From Bacteroidota bacterium (GTDB lineage: Bacteria > Bacteroidota > Ignavibacteria > Kryptoniales > JAKASW01), in assembly GCA_023480735.1 (NCBI GenBank), contig JAMCXB010000050.1, forward strand, positions 1-41,089: a stretch of 41,089 bases of DNA, in the 5' to 3' direction. The position numbers and the translations under genes are program-made. Each line of letters begins with the position of its first letter. Position 1 is the first letter of the stretch. Below the pieces are notes generated by a model. It was not told where the DNA came from. It was given only the letters and a program-made list of their open reading frames with translations, and ran no database searches. Below are positions 33,781 through 41,089 of the stretch, in pieces.

Positions 33781-35301
33781 CTATTCAACGATTCGATCCG
33801 CAGCGGGCTGAGCGCTGGGCACAACTCTGACGGCTGCCTTCCTTGCCATAACTGCCTGTTTTATTGAAAGATACGAGATAGTGCTGAAACCAACGAAATA
33901 AAGTAATTGAAACGGAACTGCCGCGATCTCAAGATCCACGATTGACATTACGATCCCCGCAAGGCAATAGACCGCCAATACAACCTCGGCAATGGAAACC
34001 CAGTTGATTTTCCTCTGCGTGTATTTCTTGTCCGCCCACGATCCCTGCTTTCCCGTCACGCCGTACTTCGGAGTCCTGACGAACTCGGTCTTCTTGTTTA
34101 TCAATCCCTCTATGACAGCCTTAGTGTTGTTGACCGATAACCCCATGCTCCCCGCCATGAAAACAGGGAACAGGTATATCCTTCTTCTCCAATCACTATA
34201 AACATCCTTCTGACTGTAAAGATAGAAGACGAAAGACCCGAAGAATGCGAACACAAAACCGCTCATCAGCATGAACGTCGCATCAAATTGTCCGGAGTGC
34301 TTAATGAAGACGATGGGGACCTGAAGTATTCCTATGAGAAGAACGAACGGATAGACCATGCTTGCCGAGAGATGAATCGTGGAATGAATCTTGACCCTAA
34401 GGGGTAATTTCGATTTCCAAACCCGCGGCAGCAATTTTTTGGACGCTTCAATCGAGCCTTTGGTCCACCTGAATTGCTGCGAACGAAGACCGTTCACATC
34501 CGCCGGGAGCTCGGCCGGAGACGTGTACTCCTTCATGAAAACAAACTGCCAGCCTCTAAGCTGCGCCCGATAACTCAGGTCCAGGTCCTCAGCCAGTGTA
34601 TCGGCTTCCCAGTTGCCCGAGTCCTCGATGCAGCGCCGTCGCCAAATACCTGCGGTACCGTTGAAGTTTATGAAGAATCCGGCCTTGTTCCGCACCTGCT
34701 GCTCAATTACAAAGTGTCCGTCGAGTGCGATTGCCTGCGCTCGAGTGAGAATTGAGTAATCGCTGTTTATGTGTTCCCACCTGGTCTGGACTAATCCGAT
34801 CTTGTCATCGTAGAAATAAGGAAGAGTCCTCTTAAGAAAATCTGCCCGCGGTATAAAGTCGGCATCGAATATAGCGACGAATTCGCCCCTCGCCTGCGGA
34901 AGCGCATGTTTAAGAGCGCCTGCCTTGTAGCCCTGGCGGTTTCCACGTCTCACATGTTTGATATCGAACCCTTCAGCCGACTTTTCGATAATCTTCCGGG
35001 CTATAATTGCCGTCGTTTCGTCGGTTGAGTCGTCCAGCACCTGAACTTCAAGTTTGTCTTTGGGATAGTCCAACGAACAAATTGCATCGATCGCCCGGTT
35101 CACGACATACAGCTCATTGTAAACCGGGAGTTGCACCGTTACTGCGGGAAAGTCTTTCAGCTCCCCCACCTTGGCCACCTGTCTGTTCCGGTATTTGAAG
35201 TAATAGAAGATCATCAAGAAACCGTTCGAGCCGAAAATAAACGGAAAACTCAGAACGACTATGTACATTACCAACAACGCGTTTTCAACGCCCGTTGACA
35301 T
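33781..35301 (-). CDS. Membrane family 2 glycosyltransferase (cellulose-synthase-like)
   Basis: A 506-residue processive-type GT2. First membrane segment at about 9-32; catalytic domain with VTVQLPVYNELYVVNRAI, VQVLDDSTDETT (first Asp), IFDADFIPRADFL (DxD), GTAGIWRRRCIEDSGNW, DLDLSYRAQLRGW and the QQFRWTKGS motif of processive enzymes. Three or four membrane segments follow (about 313-340, 348-370, 438-490). The product and acceptor are unknown: candidates are an exopolysaccharide or a glycolipid. It lies in an operon with lptE, which suggests an envelope role. Confidence 0.88.
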   Translation of the reverse strand: MSTGVENALLVMYIVVLSFPFIFGSNGFLMIFYYFKYRNRQVAKVGELKDFPAVTVQLPVYNELYVVNRAIDAICSLDYPKDKLEVQVLDDSTDETTAIIARKIIEKSAEGFDIKHVRRGNRQGYKAGALKHALPQARGEFVAIFDADFIPRADFLKRTLPYFYDDKIGLVQTRWEHINSDYSILTRAQAIALDGHFVIEQQVRNKAGFFINFNGTAGIWRRRCIEDSGNWEADTLAEDLDLSYRAQLRGWQFVFMKEYTSPAELPADVNGLRSQQFRWTKGSIEASKKLLPRVWKSKLPLRVKIHSTIHLSASMVYPFVLLIGILQVPIVFIKHSGQFDATFMLMSGFVFAFFGSFVFYLYSQKDVYSDWRRRIYLFPVFMAGSMGLSVNNTKAVIEGLINKKTEFVRTPKYGVTGKQGSWADKKYTQRKINWVSIAEVVLAVYCLAGIVMSIVDLEIAAVPFQLLYFVGFSTISYLSIKQAVMARKAAVRVVPSAQPAADRIVE

Positions 35302-35322
35302 TTCGAATAACTCCTTCAGTAT

Positions 35323-35814
35323 TTACCAGTTTGTTACTAGAGCCAGAAGAATATCATCTGTTAATTTATCTTCGGCTTGTGTTAATCCAGCATCTCTGTT
35401 TGACGGACCCTGACTGGGATCGTACTCGCCCCAGTCGGAAAAGTCTTTTGTCCAGATAATCTTCTGCGTCTTCAAGTTCTGGAACTTGACAGACACGTTT
35501 ATGGTGATTCGCCATTTGCCAACCTGCTGGTTTCCCTGAACGGACGTGGGTTGTGTCGTCACACTGTTTACCACTCCGATCACTGCAGCATTTGCATTCG
35601 ACATATTTGTAACCTGATAAGTATTGTCGGCAACCAGTTTCTGTGTCAACATGTTTGTCAGATTGGTTCTCAGGTTAGGATCACCATAGCCACTTCTGTC
35701 ATCGAAAACCTGCACGGCAACGGAATGCACGCCCGGCGGGAGCGAGGCCCCGCGGAAGGAATAAGTACAGCCGAAAAGTGTCGCTGCAAGTGCCAGAATC
35801 GCGCAGTATTTCAT
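35323..35814 (-). CDS. lptE: LptE-like outer-membrane lipoprotein
   Basis: The 163-residue product begins MKYCAILALAATLFGC, a lipoprotein signal with lipobox LFGC. The mature protein has SFRGASLPPGVHSVAVQVFDD, NLRTNLTNMLTQKLV, and a middle YQVTN...VTTQPTSV block, consistent with the LptE family (LPS-assembly lipoprotein, plug of LptD) in its Bacteroidota/Chlorobi form. The ATG at 35814 overlaps the stop of the sigma-54 activator (TGATG) and has AGGA 6 bases before it. A TTG just upstream is open but less likely. Confidence 0.8.
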   Translation of the reverse strand: MKYCAILALAATLFGCTYSFRGASLPPGVHSVAVQVFDDRSGYGDPNLRTNLTNMLTQKLVADNTYQVTNMSNANAAVIGVVNSVTTQPTSVQGNQQVGKWRITINVSVKFQNLKTQKIIWTKDFSDWGEYDPSQGPSNRDAGLTQAEDKLTDDILLALVTNW

Positions 35815-36983
35815 CAAACATCCTTTAATTTATATTGTTGGAGCTTGCGATACAAAGAACGCATGCTTATGCCAAGCGCCTGCGCTGCCATACGTTTGTT
35901 CCCGTGGTACTTCTTTATCGCATTCTGAATAAGGTGTTTTTCCATTTCCTCCAGGTTCAGCTCTTTCCCATCCGAAGAATCCTCCATGTCGTCATGCTGT
36001 CCCGGGACATATTGCGGAACCGGCAACGCAAGTTTCCTTTCAGGTCTGTCTGCCTGAAAGAATGATTTCAAATCGACTATGTCGTTCTTGATCTCCCAGA
36101 GGGCCCTTAGAATCAGTTCGCGCTCGGATTCTTCGGGCGTCTTGTCAACGCGAACGGGTAACAGCCTGCTCGTCGTCTCGCCGGAATAGAACATTCCCGC
36201 TTTAGGCAAGTACTTTTCGATCGCTGCCGCATCCACCTGGTTCCCGCGCTCAAGAACTATCACACTCTCTACCAGGTTTCTTAACTCGCGCACATTCCCG
36301 GGCCATTCGAGTCCGCTGAGGATATCGATTGCCTCACGGGAGAAACCGCCGAACTCTATTCTGTTGCGCTCACAGAATTCCCGCGAAAACTTCTCGATGA
36401 AGATAGGTATGTCCTCGCGGCGGTCCCTTAAAGGCGGTATGTACAGGTTCACCGACCTCAGGCGGAAGTAGAGATCTTGGCGGAAATATCCCTTGGAAAC
36501 TTCGTCTTCCAGAAACTTGTTCGACGCGGCAATCACCCTGACGTCCGATCTCTGCGTCGTCGAGGATCCAACACGCATAAACTCTCCGGTTTCTATTACG
36601 CGGAGGAGCTTTACCTGTATCGGAAGAGGCATATCGCCGATCTCGTCGAGAAACAGGGTACCGCCGTCGGCAATCTCAAAATAGCCCTTGCGCGATTCCA
36701 CTGCGCCGGTGAACGCACCTCGCTGATGGCCGAACAACTCAGACTCAAGTATCCCTTCCGGAATCGCGCCGCAGTTTACCGCAACGATAGACTTATCGGA
36801 ACGCCCGCTCGCACCGTGAATGGCCCGAGCCGCGATTTCCTTTCCTACCCCGCTCTCGCCGTTTATCAGCACAGTTACGTCGGTAGGGGCGACTTTCATT
36901 ATCGTCGCAATGACGTCCTTCATCGCGGACGAAGTGCCGACGATTCCGAATTTTTCCTGAAATTCTTCCGCTGTCATTTCCAT
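35814..36983 (-). CDS. Stand-alone sigma-54 activator (AAA+ plus Fis domain, no receiver)
   Basis: A 389-residue PspF-like enhancer-binding protein: only about 15 residues before the AAA+ domain. Walker A GESGVGKEIAARAI, GAFTGA loop in HQRGAFTGAVESR, Walker B LFLDEIGDMPL, arginine-finger part YFRLRSVNLYIP, C-terminal region with REL-type helices, and a Fis helix-turn-helix at the end (KRMAAQALGISMRSLYRKL). With no receiver or other sensor, it must be controlled by binding partners or level. It is placed inside an envelope operon, between the MBL-fold gene and lptE. Confidence 0.93.
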   Translation of the reverse strand: MEMTAEEFQEKFGIVGTSSAMKDVIATIMKVAPTDVTVLINGESGVGKEIAARAIHGASGRSDKSIVAVNCGAIPEGILESELFGHQRGAFTGAVESRKGYFEIADGGTLFLDEIGDMPLPIQVKLLRVIETGEFMRVGSSTTQRSDVRVIAASNKFLEDEVSKGYFRQDLYFRLRSVNLYIPPLRDRREDIPIFIEKFSREFCERNRIEFGGFSREAIDILSGLEWPGNVRELRNLVESVIVLERGNQVDAAAIEKYLPKAGMFYSGETTSRLLPVRVDKTPEESERELILRALWEIKNDIVDLKSFFQADRPERKLALPVPQYVPGQHDDMEDSSDGKELNLEEMEKHLIQNAIKKYHGNKRMAAQALGISMRSLYRKLQQYKLKDV

Positions 36984-36984
36984 T

Positions 36985-37743
36985 CTATAATGTCAGGACT
37001 TGTCCGTCCTGAACGAGGTTCAACTTTTGGATTCCGAATTCCAAACTAAGCTTCTTTCTCCATTCGCCGTCATTCTCCAGCTCCATCGGAATGTGAGTAA
37101 AATAAAGAACGCCGCTTCTCTCCCCCGCCAGCGCAGCAATCTCATCGAGTGAGGGGTGCGTGGCTTCTATGAGAGACACCGAATCACGAATGTGACTCTT
37201 GACTTCATCTAGCGAATCCAGGTCGCTGCTGAAGAAGAACTTCTTGCCTTCTTCGCGGACGACGACTGAAAAGCTGACGGGATTTATTCCGGCTGCCTTT
37301 GACAATTCCATATACTTTACGAGATGATTGGTCTGTACGAATTCCAGCCTCACACAGTCCGACAGCTTAATCTCTCCGCCTGCCAGCGGCAACAACGAGA
37401 TCTTAAACGACATTCTGTCGTTGAAAATGAAGAAGTTATCCAGCCAGAGAGAGACGAAGTCCAACTGTGTAAACGGAATGTAGACCTCAATCGGCTCCTT
37501 CCTTCCGAGCACATGCATCGCCGTTAACACTGCCGGAAGCCCTCCGCAATGATCGGCATGCATGTGTGTAATGAATATTTTCTGTATTGAGGAGGGGTCC
37601 ACATCGGCATTCTGCAGTGCACGCAGGGCGTCGGAGCCGCAGTCTAGCAAGAACCGGTCATCCGAGGCTTCGACCAGATAGCAGCTGTTGAAGCGATGAG
37701 AGTCCGAATAAGCGGAACCAGATCCAAGTACCGTTATCTTCAT
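36985..37743 (-). CDS. Metallo-beta-lactamase-fold hydrolase (RNase Z-like)
   Basis: A 252-residue MBL-fold protein. The N-terminus MKITVLGSGSAYSD and the metal motif THMHADHCGGLPAVL (HxHxDH) are typical of the RNase Z/ElaC and related group; SSDLDSLD gives a further Asp and YFTHIP a late His. It is shorter than true RNase Z (about 300) and lacks an obvious exosite arm, so the substrate is unclear: candidates are RNA, phosphodiesters or nucleotides. It overlaps the SPOR gene by 4 bases. Confidence 0.8.
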   Translation of the reverse strand: MKITVLGSGSAYSDSHRFNSCYLVEASDDRFLLDCGSDALRALQNADVDPSSIQKIFITHMHADHCGGLPAVLTAMHVLGRKEPIEVYIPFTQLDFVSLWLDNFFIFNDRMSFKISLLPLAGGEIKLSDCVRLEFVQTNHLVKYMELSKAAGINPVSFSVVVREEGKKFFFSSDLDSLDEVKSHIRDSVSLIEATHPSLDEIAALAGERSGVLYFTHIPMELENDGEWRKKLSLEFGIQKLNLVQDGQVLTL

Positions 37744-38507
37744 TTTTGCACCACAATGCAGTCTATAGAACGTCTTTTCAGGTCCTGCGCATAGGCTTCC
37801 GCAGCTGCCCGGGTCGAGAAGCCCCCCGCGCCGACGGCATACAAAGTCCTGTTGCCGTCTACTTTTGTGAAAACCGTCGCTGATATTCCCCTATCCTTCA
37901 GGGTTGCAGCAAAGCTCCGTGCGTTCTGCGGAGTCGAAAACGCGCCGAACTGAACGGCAAACAGAATGGACGGTCTGACCGGGCCGACAGCTTTAGGTGG
38001 TTCGTTTGAAACCGGCGGCGCGGGCACTGTCGGTGGAAGATGAAGCGTATCTTCAAACCCAAGGGGATCCACCAGTTGAGTCATCATAGGTGAGTACTTG
38101 CGAAGTTCCAGATAATCGGTGTGTGCGTCGCCGTAATCCCCTGCGGCAAAATGATATTTATAGAGTTGAAGCAGTGCTTCTTGTGCAATCGGCTTGCCCG
38201 GATACTCGGCAATAATCTCTTTGTATGTATCCGCCGCCTCCACTGCGTCCGGCGTCAACGCGGCACGAACGAAAATAGCAAAGGGATCCGAGGGATCAGC
38301 CTCGGTGAGATACCTTCTCGCATCGTTGAGTTCCCCGGCTTTGAGGGACAGATAGGCTTGCTGGGCGTTCTGGTCCCCGGTTATGACCGTGCCCTGCGTC
38401 TTCTGCGATTCGTCTTCGCTGGAAAATCGCTGTGCGAGCGCGGCTCCGGGCCGGAATACAAACGTCATGACAAGACAAACAATAAAGAAGGCTATTACAC
38501 GATTCAT
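37740..38507 (-). CDS. Exported SPOR-domain protein with TPR-like part
   Basis: A 255-residue exported protein: signal peptide 1-25 (MNRVIAFFIVCLVMTFVF, cleavage near ALA-Q). The middle contains TPR-like helices (YLSLKAGELNDARRYLTEA, AQEALLQLYKYHFAAGDYGDA), then a Pro-rich linker and a C-terminal SPOR domain (about 184-255: FAVQFGAFSTPQNARSFAATL, LYAVGAGGFSTRAAAEAYA), which binds denuded peptidoglycan glycans at division sites. It may help cell division or envelope upkeep. Confidence 0.85.
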   Translation of the reverse strand: MNRVIAFFIVCLVMTFVFRPGAALAQRFSSEDESQKTQGTVITGDQNAQQAYLSLKAGELNDARRYLTEADPSDPFAIFVRAALTPDAVEAADTYKEIIAEYPGKPIAQEALLQLYKYHFAAGDYGDAHTDYLELRKYSPMMTQLVDPLGFEDTLHLPPTVPAPPVSNEPPKAVGPVRPSILFAVQFGAFSTPQNARSFAATLKDRGISATVFTKVDGNRTLYAVGAGGFSTRAAAEAYAQDLKRRSIDCIVVQK

Positions 38508-38508
38508 T

Positions 38509-39852
38509 TCAGTTGAGGTAGCCGACCACTTCTCCGAATAACGTTGCCATCGAGGCTCTGTCGATCTTTACTCTTACGACATCTCCAGGCTTCAGTGAGC
38601 CTTTCGGAAAAACTACGGTCTTGTTAGTATCCGTTCTGCCGCTTAGCTGCTCATCAGATTTCCTGCTTGTGCCGTCCACCATCACATCAAAGGTTCTGCC
38701 AATCAATGAACTGTTTATTTCGTAAGAGAGCTTCTGCTGAAGAGAAATAATCTCACTCAATCTCCTGGTCTTGACGTCATCAGGCACATCATCGCCCATC
38801 TTGTAAGCCGGAGTTCCCTCACGCGGGGAGTACTTAAACATGTATGCCCCATCATACCGGACCTCTTCCATCAGACTAAGAGTCTCCATGTGTTCGTCCT
38901 CTGTTTCCGTTGGGAAACCAGCAATAATATCCGTAGAAAGCGCCACATCAGGAATTCTGGCTCTGATTCTCCTTACCAACTCCAGATAGTGTCCCCTGGT
39001 ATATGTCCTGTTCATCGTTTCCAGGACGCGGCTCGATCCCGACTGGACAGGCAAGTGAATGTACTTGCAGAGGTTGTCGTGCCCGGCAATTGTATCTATA
39101 AGCTTGTCCGACAAATCCTGGGGGTGAGAAGTCGTAAACCTTACGCGGAGCGCTGGCTCAACCTTCGCAACCGCGGCCAGAAGGTCTGCAAAATCGTTGA
39201 CTCCATCGCGATACGAATTCACGTTCTGACCAAGGAGCGTCACTTCCCGGATTCCCTGTCTCACCAACTGCTCCACTTCGTTTACGACGCCTGCAAGCGT
39301 CCTGCTTCGTTCACGTCCTCTCGTAAACGGCACGATGCAGAAAGTACAAAACTTGTCGCAGCCGCGCATTACGGAGATCCATGCGGAGATACCTTCGGCC
39401 CTGAACGGTGTGATGTCATCGTAGGTCTCTGTACGTGAAAGTCTCACGCCCATTCCTTGCGTTCCAGCCAGCGCGCCCTCAAGAAGCTGAGGCAGTTTGC
39501 GGTATTCGTCCGGGCCCACCACGATATCGACCTTCCGGTCATCAAGCAGATTGGACCGAAGTCGTTCCGCCATGCATCCCAGCACTCCCACGACAAGGTT
39601 CGGCTTGTCCAGTCTCTGATTCCTTATAGTACCAAGCCTCTGCCGTATTTTCTCCTCCGCGTGCTCTCGAACACTGCAAGTGTTCAGAAGGACTACATCC
39701 GCATCGTTCATGGTATTTGTGGGTGAATAGCCGGACTTGCTCATTATTCCCAGGACAATCTCGGTATCGGCAAGATTCATCTGGCAGCCATACGTCTCCA
39801 CATAAACCTTCAATCTACTGTTGGGATCTATTTGCGCCAATTTGTCACTCAT
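38509..39852 (-). CDS. miaB: tRNA-2-methylthio-N6-dimethylallyladenosine synthase MiaB
   Basis: MiaB adds a methylthio group to N6-isopentenyladenosine at tRNA position 37 using radical SAM chemistry and two iron-sulfur clusters. The 447-residue product has the N-terminal motif with VYVETYGCQMNLADTEIV, the second and third cluster cysteines in NTCSVRE and VLGCMAERL, the radical-SAM CxxxCxxC in MRGCDKFCTFCIVPFTRGRERSR, and the TRAM domain at the end (RTFDVMVDG, SGRTDTNKTVVFP). Length is normal. It is the first gene of the ten-gene minus-strand operon. Confidence 0.97.
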   Translation of the reverse strand: MSDKLAQIDPNSRLKVYVETYGCQMNLADTEIVLGIMSKSGYSPTNTMNDADVVLLNTCSVREHAEEKIRQRLGTIRNQRLDKPNLVVGVLGCMAERLRSNLLDDRKVDIVVGPDEYRKLPQLLEGALAGTQGMGVRLSRTETYDDITPFRAEGISAWISVMRGCDKFCTFCIVPFTRGRERSRTLAGVVNEVEQLVRQGIREVTLLGQNVNSYRDGVNDFADLLAAVAKVEPALRVRFTTSHPQDLSDKLIDTIAGHDNLCKYIHLPVQSGSSRVLETMNRTYTRGHYLELVRRIRARIPDVALSTDIIAGFPTETEDEHMETLSLMEEVRYDGAYMFKYSPREGTPAYKMGDDVPDDVKTRRLSEIISLQQKLSYEINSSLIGRTFDVMVDGTSRKSDEQLSGRTDTNKTVVFPKGSLKPGDVVRVKIDRASMATLFGEVVGYLN

Positions 39853-40736
39853 ATGTAAAATTTCGTCAACAATTTAATTCTGCATAGAGGAATAAACAAA
39901 CCATCCGAAAATCGACTGGCGGTATGCCCCAATATGCCTCAAAACGAACGAGTTGCATCTATATCCTGGCCGAAATCCGTACAGAAAATCCCGGACGACA
40001 TGCGAGACGCTGTTGTCCCATCTGCTTGAGAAATCCTCCAACACTATCGGCGGCGCGGTCGCCCGGTTCCGGATCAACCGCAATGGCTGTGCAGGGTCGC
40101 CAATTCTTTTCTTTAATGGATGTTGAAGCGTAAACCGGCATTCAGTCCTCTGCATTTTTCTACTTCATACTCACCGCCATTGTTTCTCAACTTTTACCTC
40201 AACCTTTTCCCCATTCATTGAAGATGACCTCTCTTACTGCATGCTTGCAATGCGTATCGGCGGTGCGACTTGACAAAGTCCTGACGACCCGCTATACTTC
40301 CGCTACGACTACTTTCCGGGCTTCTGACGTTCGAGGGGAAATTGAAAAGATCCGGGAAGAAATGAGGAGGATTACCATTCGCCGGTCGTAGCGTAAACAG
40401 CGCACAGATGAACCGGAATTGAAGACGGAGGAGAACGAACTGATCGTGACCTTAATCAGGGATGGTACTGCGGAAAAAGCGGAGTGGAGTATCTTCCACC
40501 GTGCTTTGCGGTGGTTTACAGTTCGCAATCGTCAGAGAAGTTCTCGTAATTCAAAATTCTTGACGTATTGTGATCGGGGTTTCCCAGCAAATCTAAATTG
40601 CGAAAGCATTGTAGAAACCCACCTAACTCGCGGTGGTGTCGCCGCTTTCTCATGGATGACATGAAAACACATTCTTAGTTTTTATTGCGGGAGGAGAGAA
40701 GGTGAATTTTGTAAGGATAAATCTATGTAGGCGACA
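39853..40736. other. 880 bases without a convincing gene
   Basis: Between miaB and the last, partial gene. Several open frames of 60-95 codons overlap each other on both strands here and none has a Shine-Dalgarno or recognisable product. The plus strand near 40320-40390 encodes a charged VRGEIEKIREEMRRIT-type stretch, stopped at TAG, and could be a decayed gene end. No repeats or tRNA seen. Confidence 0.4.
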
Positions 40737-40740
40737 ATGA
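40702..40740 (+). CDS. Possible 12-residue leader ORF overlapping the lipoprotein start
   Basis: GTG at 40702 follows a GAGGAGAGAAG ribosome site and runs 12 codons (MNFVRINLCRRQ) to TGA, which overlaps the ATG of the lipoprotein gene (ATGA). The strong site and the overlap suggest that ribosomes reach the lipoprotein start by coupled translation. It may just be a chance frame. Confidence 0.35.
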   Translation: MNFVRINLCRRQ

Positions 40741-41089
40741 AGAAGCATTTGAATTCACAAGGGATTTGGCTTGCGGTGTTCTTATTTACGAACCTGTTCA
40801 CTTCCTGCAACAAGGACAGCAACCTGGTGGGTCCGGGAAAACCTCCTATCTGGACTCAGGAACAACTGCAGAGTTTGCAGGTTCGAGGTGTATGTGCCAC
40901 TGGCAATGTTATCATCGTGGGTGGTTATCCAATGAACACGTCATACGGTTATTTCTTTCGCTCGACTGACAACGGTGCCACGTGGGTAATGACAGACTCC
41001 TTCGGTGTAAATAACACTTCTCCCGGACTAAACTTCGTGATTTATCCGTCCTTCACGTTTCTTGTTGACGGTGCGGATATTCTTGCCGG
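40737..41089 (+). CDS. Exported lipoprotein with Asp-box (BNR-like) repeat, 5' part
   Basis: The frame is open from ATG at 40737 to the window end (117 codons). The N-terminus MKKHLNSQGIWLAVFLFTNL has a lipoprotein signal with a cysteine at residue 24 (FTSC). Residues 76-83, STDNGATW, form an Asp-box, found in sialidase/BNR beta-propellers and in large secreted FCB proteins. The rest of the protein, likely more such repeats, is outside. No strong Shine-Dalgarno of its own; see the leader ORF. Confidence 0.7.
   Translation, partial: MKKHLNSQGIWLAVFLFTNLFTSCNKDSNLVGPGKPPIWTQEQLQSLQVRGVCATGNVIIVGGYPMNTSYGYFFRSTDNGATWVMTDSFGVNNTSPGLNFVIYPSFTFLVDGADILA

Noticed and set aside
40292-40664. Overlapping open frames of 78 and 81 codons on opposite strands
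   Set aside because: Neither has a ribosome site, recognised domain or conserved-looking composition.

Overview
The window is a chromosomal segment of a flagellated, chemotactic, Gram-negative bacterium. An LptE-like lipoprotein, a lipoprotein with an Asp-box repeat, Tat-type and Sec-type exported redox proteins and the demethylmenaquinone/ubiquinone methyltransferase suggest a member of the Bacteroidota/Chlorobiota/Ignavibacteriota (FCB) assemblage with sigma-54 regulation. This placement is inferred from gene content; no rRNA or tRNA gene was seen. Base composition is about 50% GC throughout, and no transposase, phage or CRISPR array was found.

Layout. (1) 1-3694, minus strand: a flagellar basal-body operon, in transcription order a 45-residue membrane microprotein, flgB, flgC, a 91-residue unknown, fliE, fliF and fliG (cut by the window edge). 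(2) 3695-4082: a divergent intergenic region with a good sigma-54 (-24/-12) site facing each way. (3) 4083-19573, plus strand: a chemotaxis operon of a degenerate receiver, a short periplasmic-binding-like protein, three receptors with different sensory parts, cheW, fapA, a HEAT-repeat protein, cheR, two cheY-type receivers, a cheZ-like phosphatase, cheA and cheB. (4) 19600-25964: mixed small genes (DksA/TraR-type zinc finger, CoA-binding protein, GlsB/YeaQ membrane protein, DUF72), then a DUF362/polyferredoxin pair. The polyferredoxin reading frame is broken by an 11-base insertion that matches the Shine-Dalgarno region of the neighbouring DUF72 gene. Two inverted copies of a palindromic repeat and a 99-base stretch with 12-base inverted ends lie in the gaps. 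(5) 25965-28463, plus strand: three exported proteins, a substrate-binding protein, a TsdA-like dihaem cytochrome c and a DsrE-fold protein, which look like a periplasmic sulfur-compound module. (6) 39852-28493, minus strand: ten tightly packed genes: miaB, a SPOR protein, a metallo-beta-lactamase-fold protein, a stand-alone sigma-54 activator, lptE, a family 2 glycosyltransferase, a TPR protein, ubiE/menG, a histidine kinase and an NtrC-type regulator. (7) 39853-40736: about 880 bases with no convincing gene. (8) 40737 to the end: the start of an exported lipoprotein.

How it fits together. Regions 1-3 build and steer a flagellum: receptors signal through CheW to CheA, which phosphorylates CheY and CheB; CheR and CheB adjust receptors, and the CheZ-like protein probably resets CheY. 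The sigma-54 sites fit the two sigma-54 activators in region 6, although no direct link can be shown from sequence. The least familiar parts are the periplasmic trio of region 5, the accessory genes at the head and centre of the chemotaxis operon, and the small unknowns in the flagellar operon.
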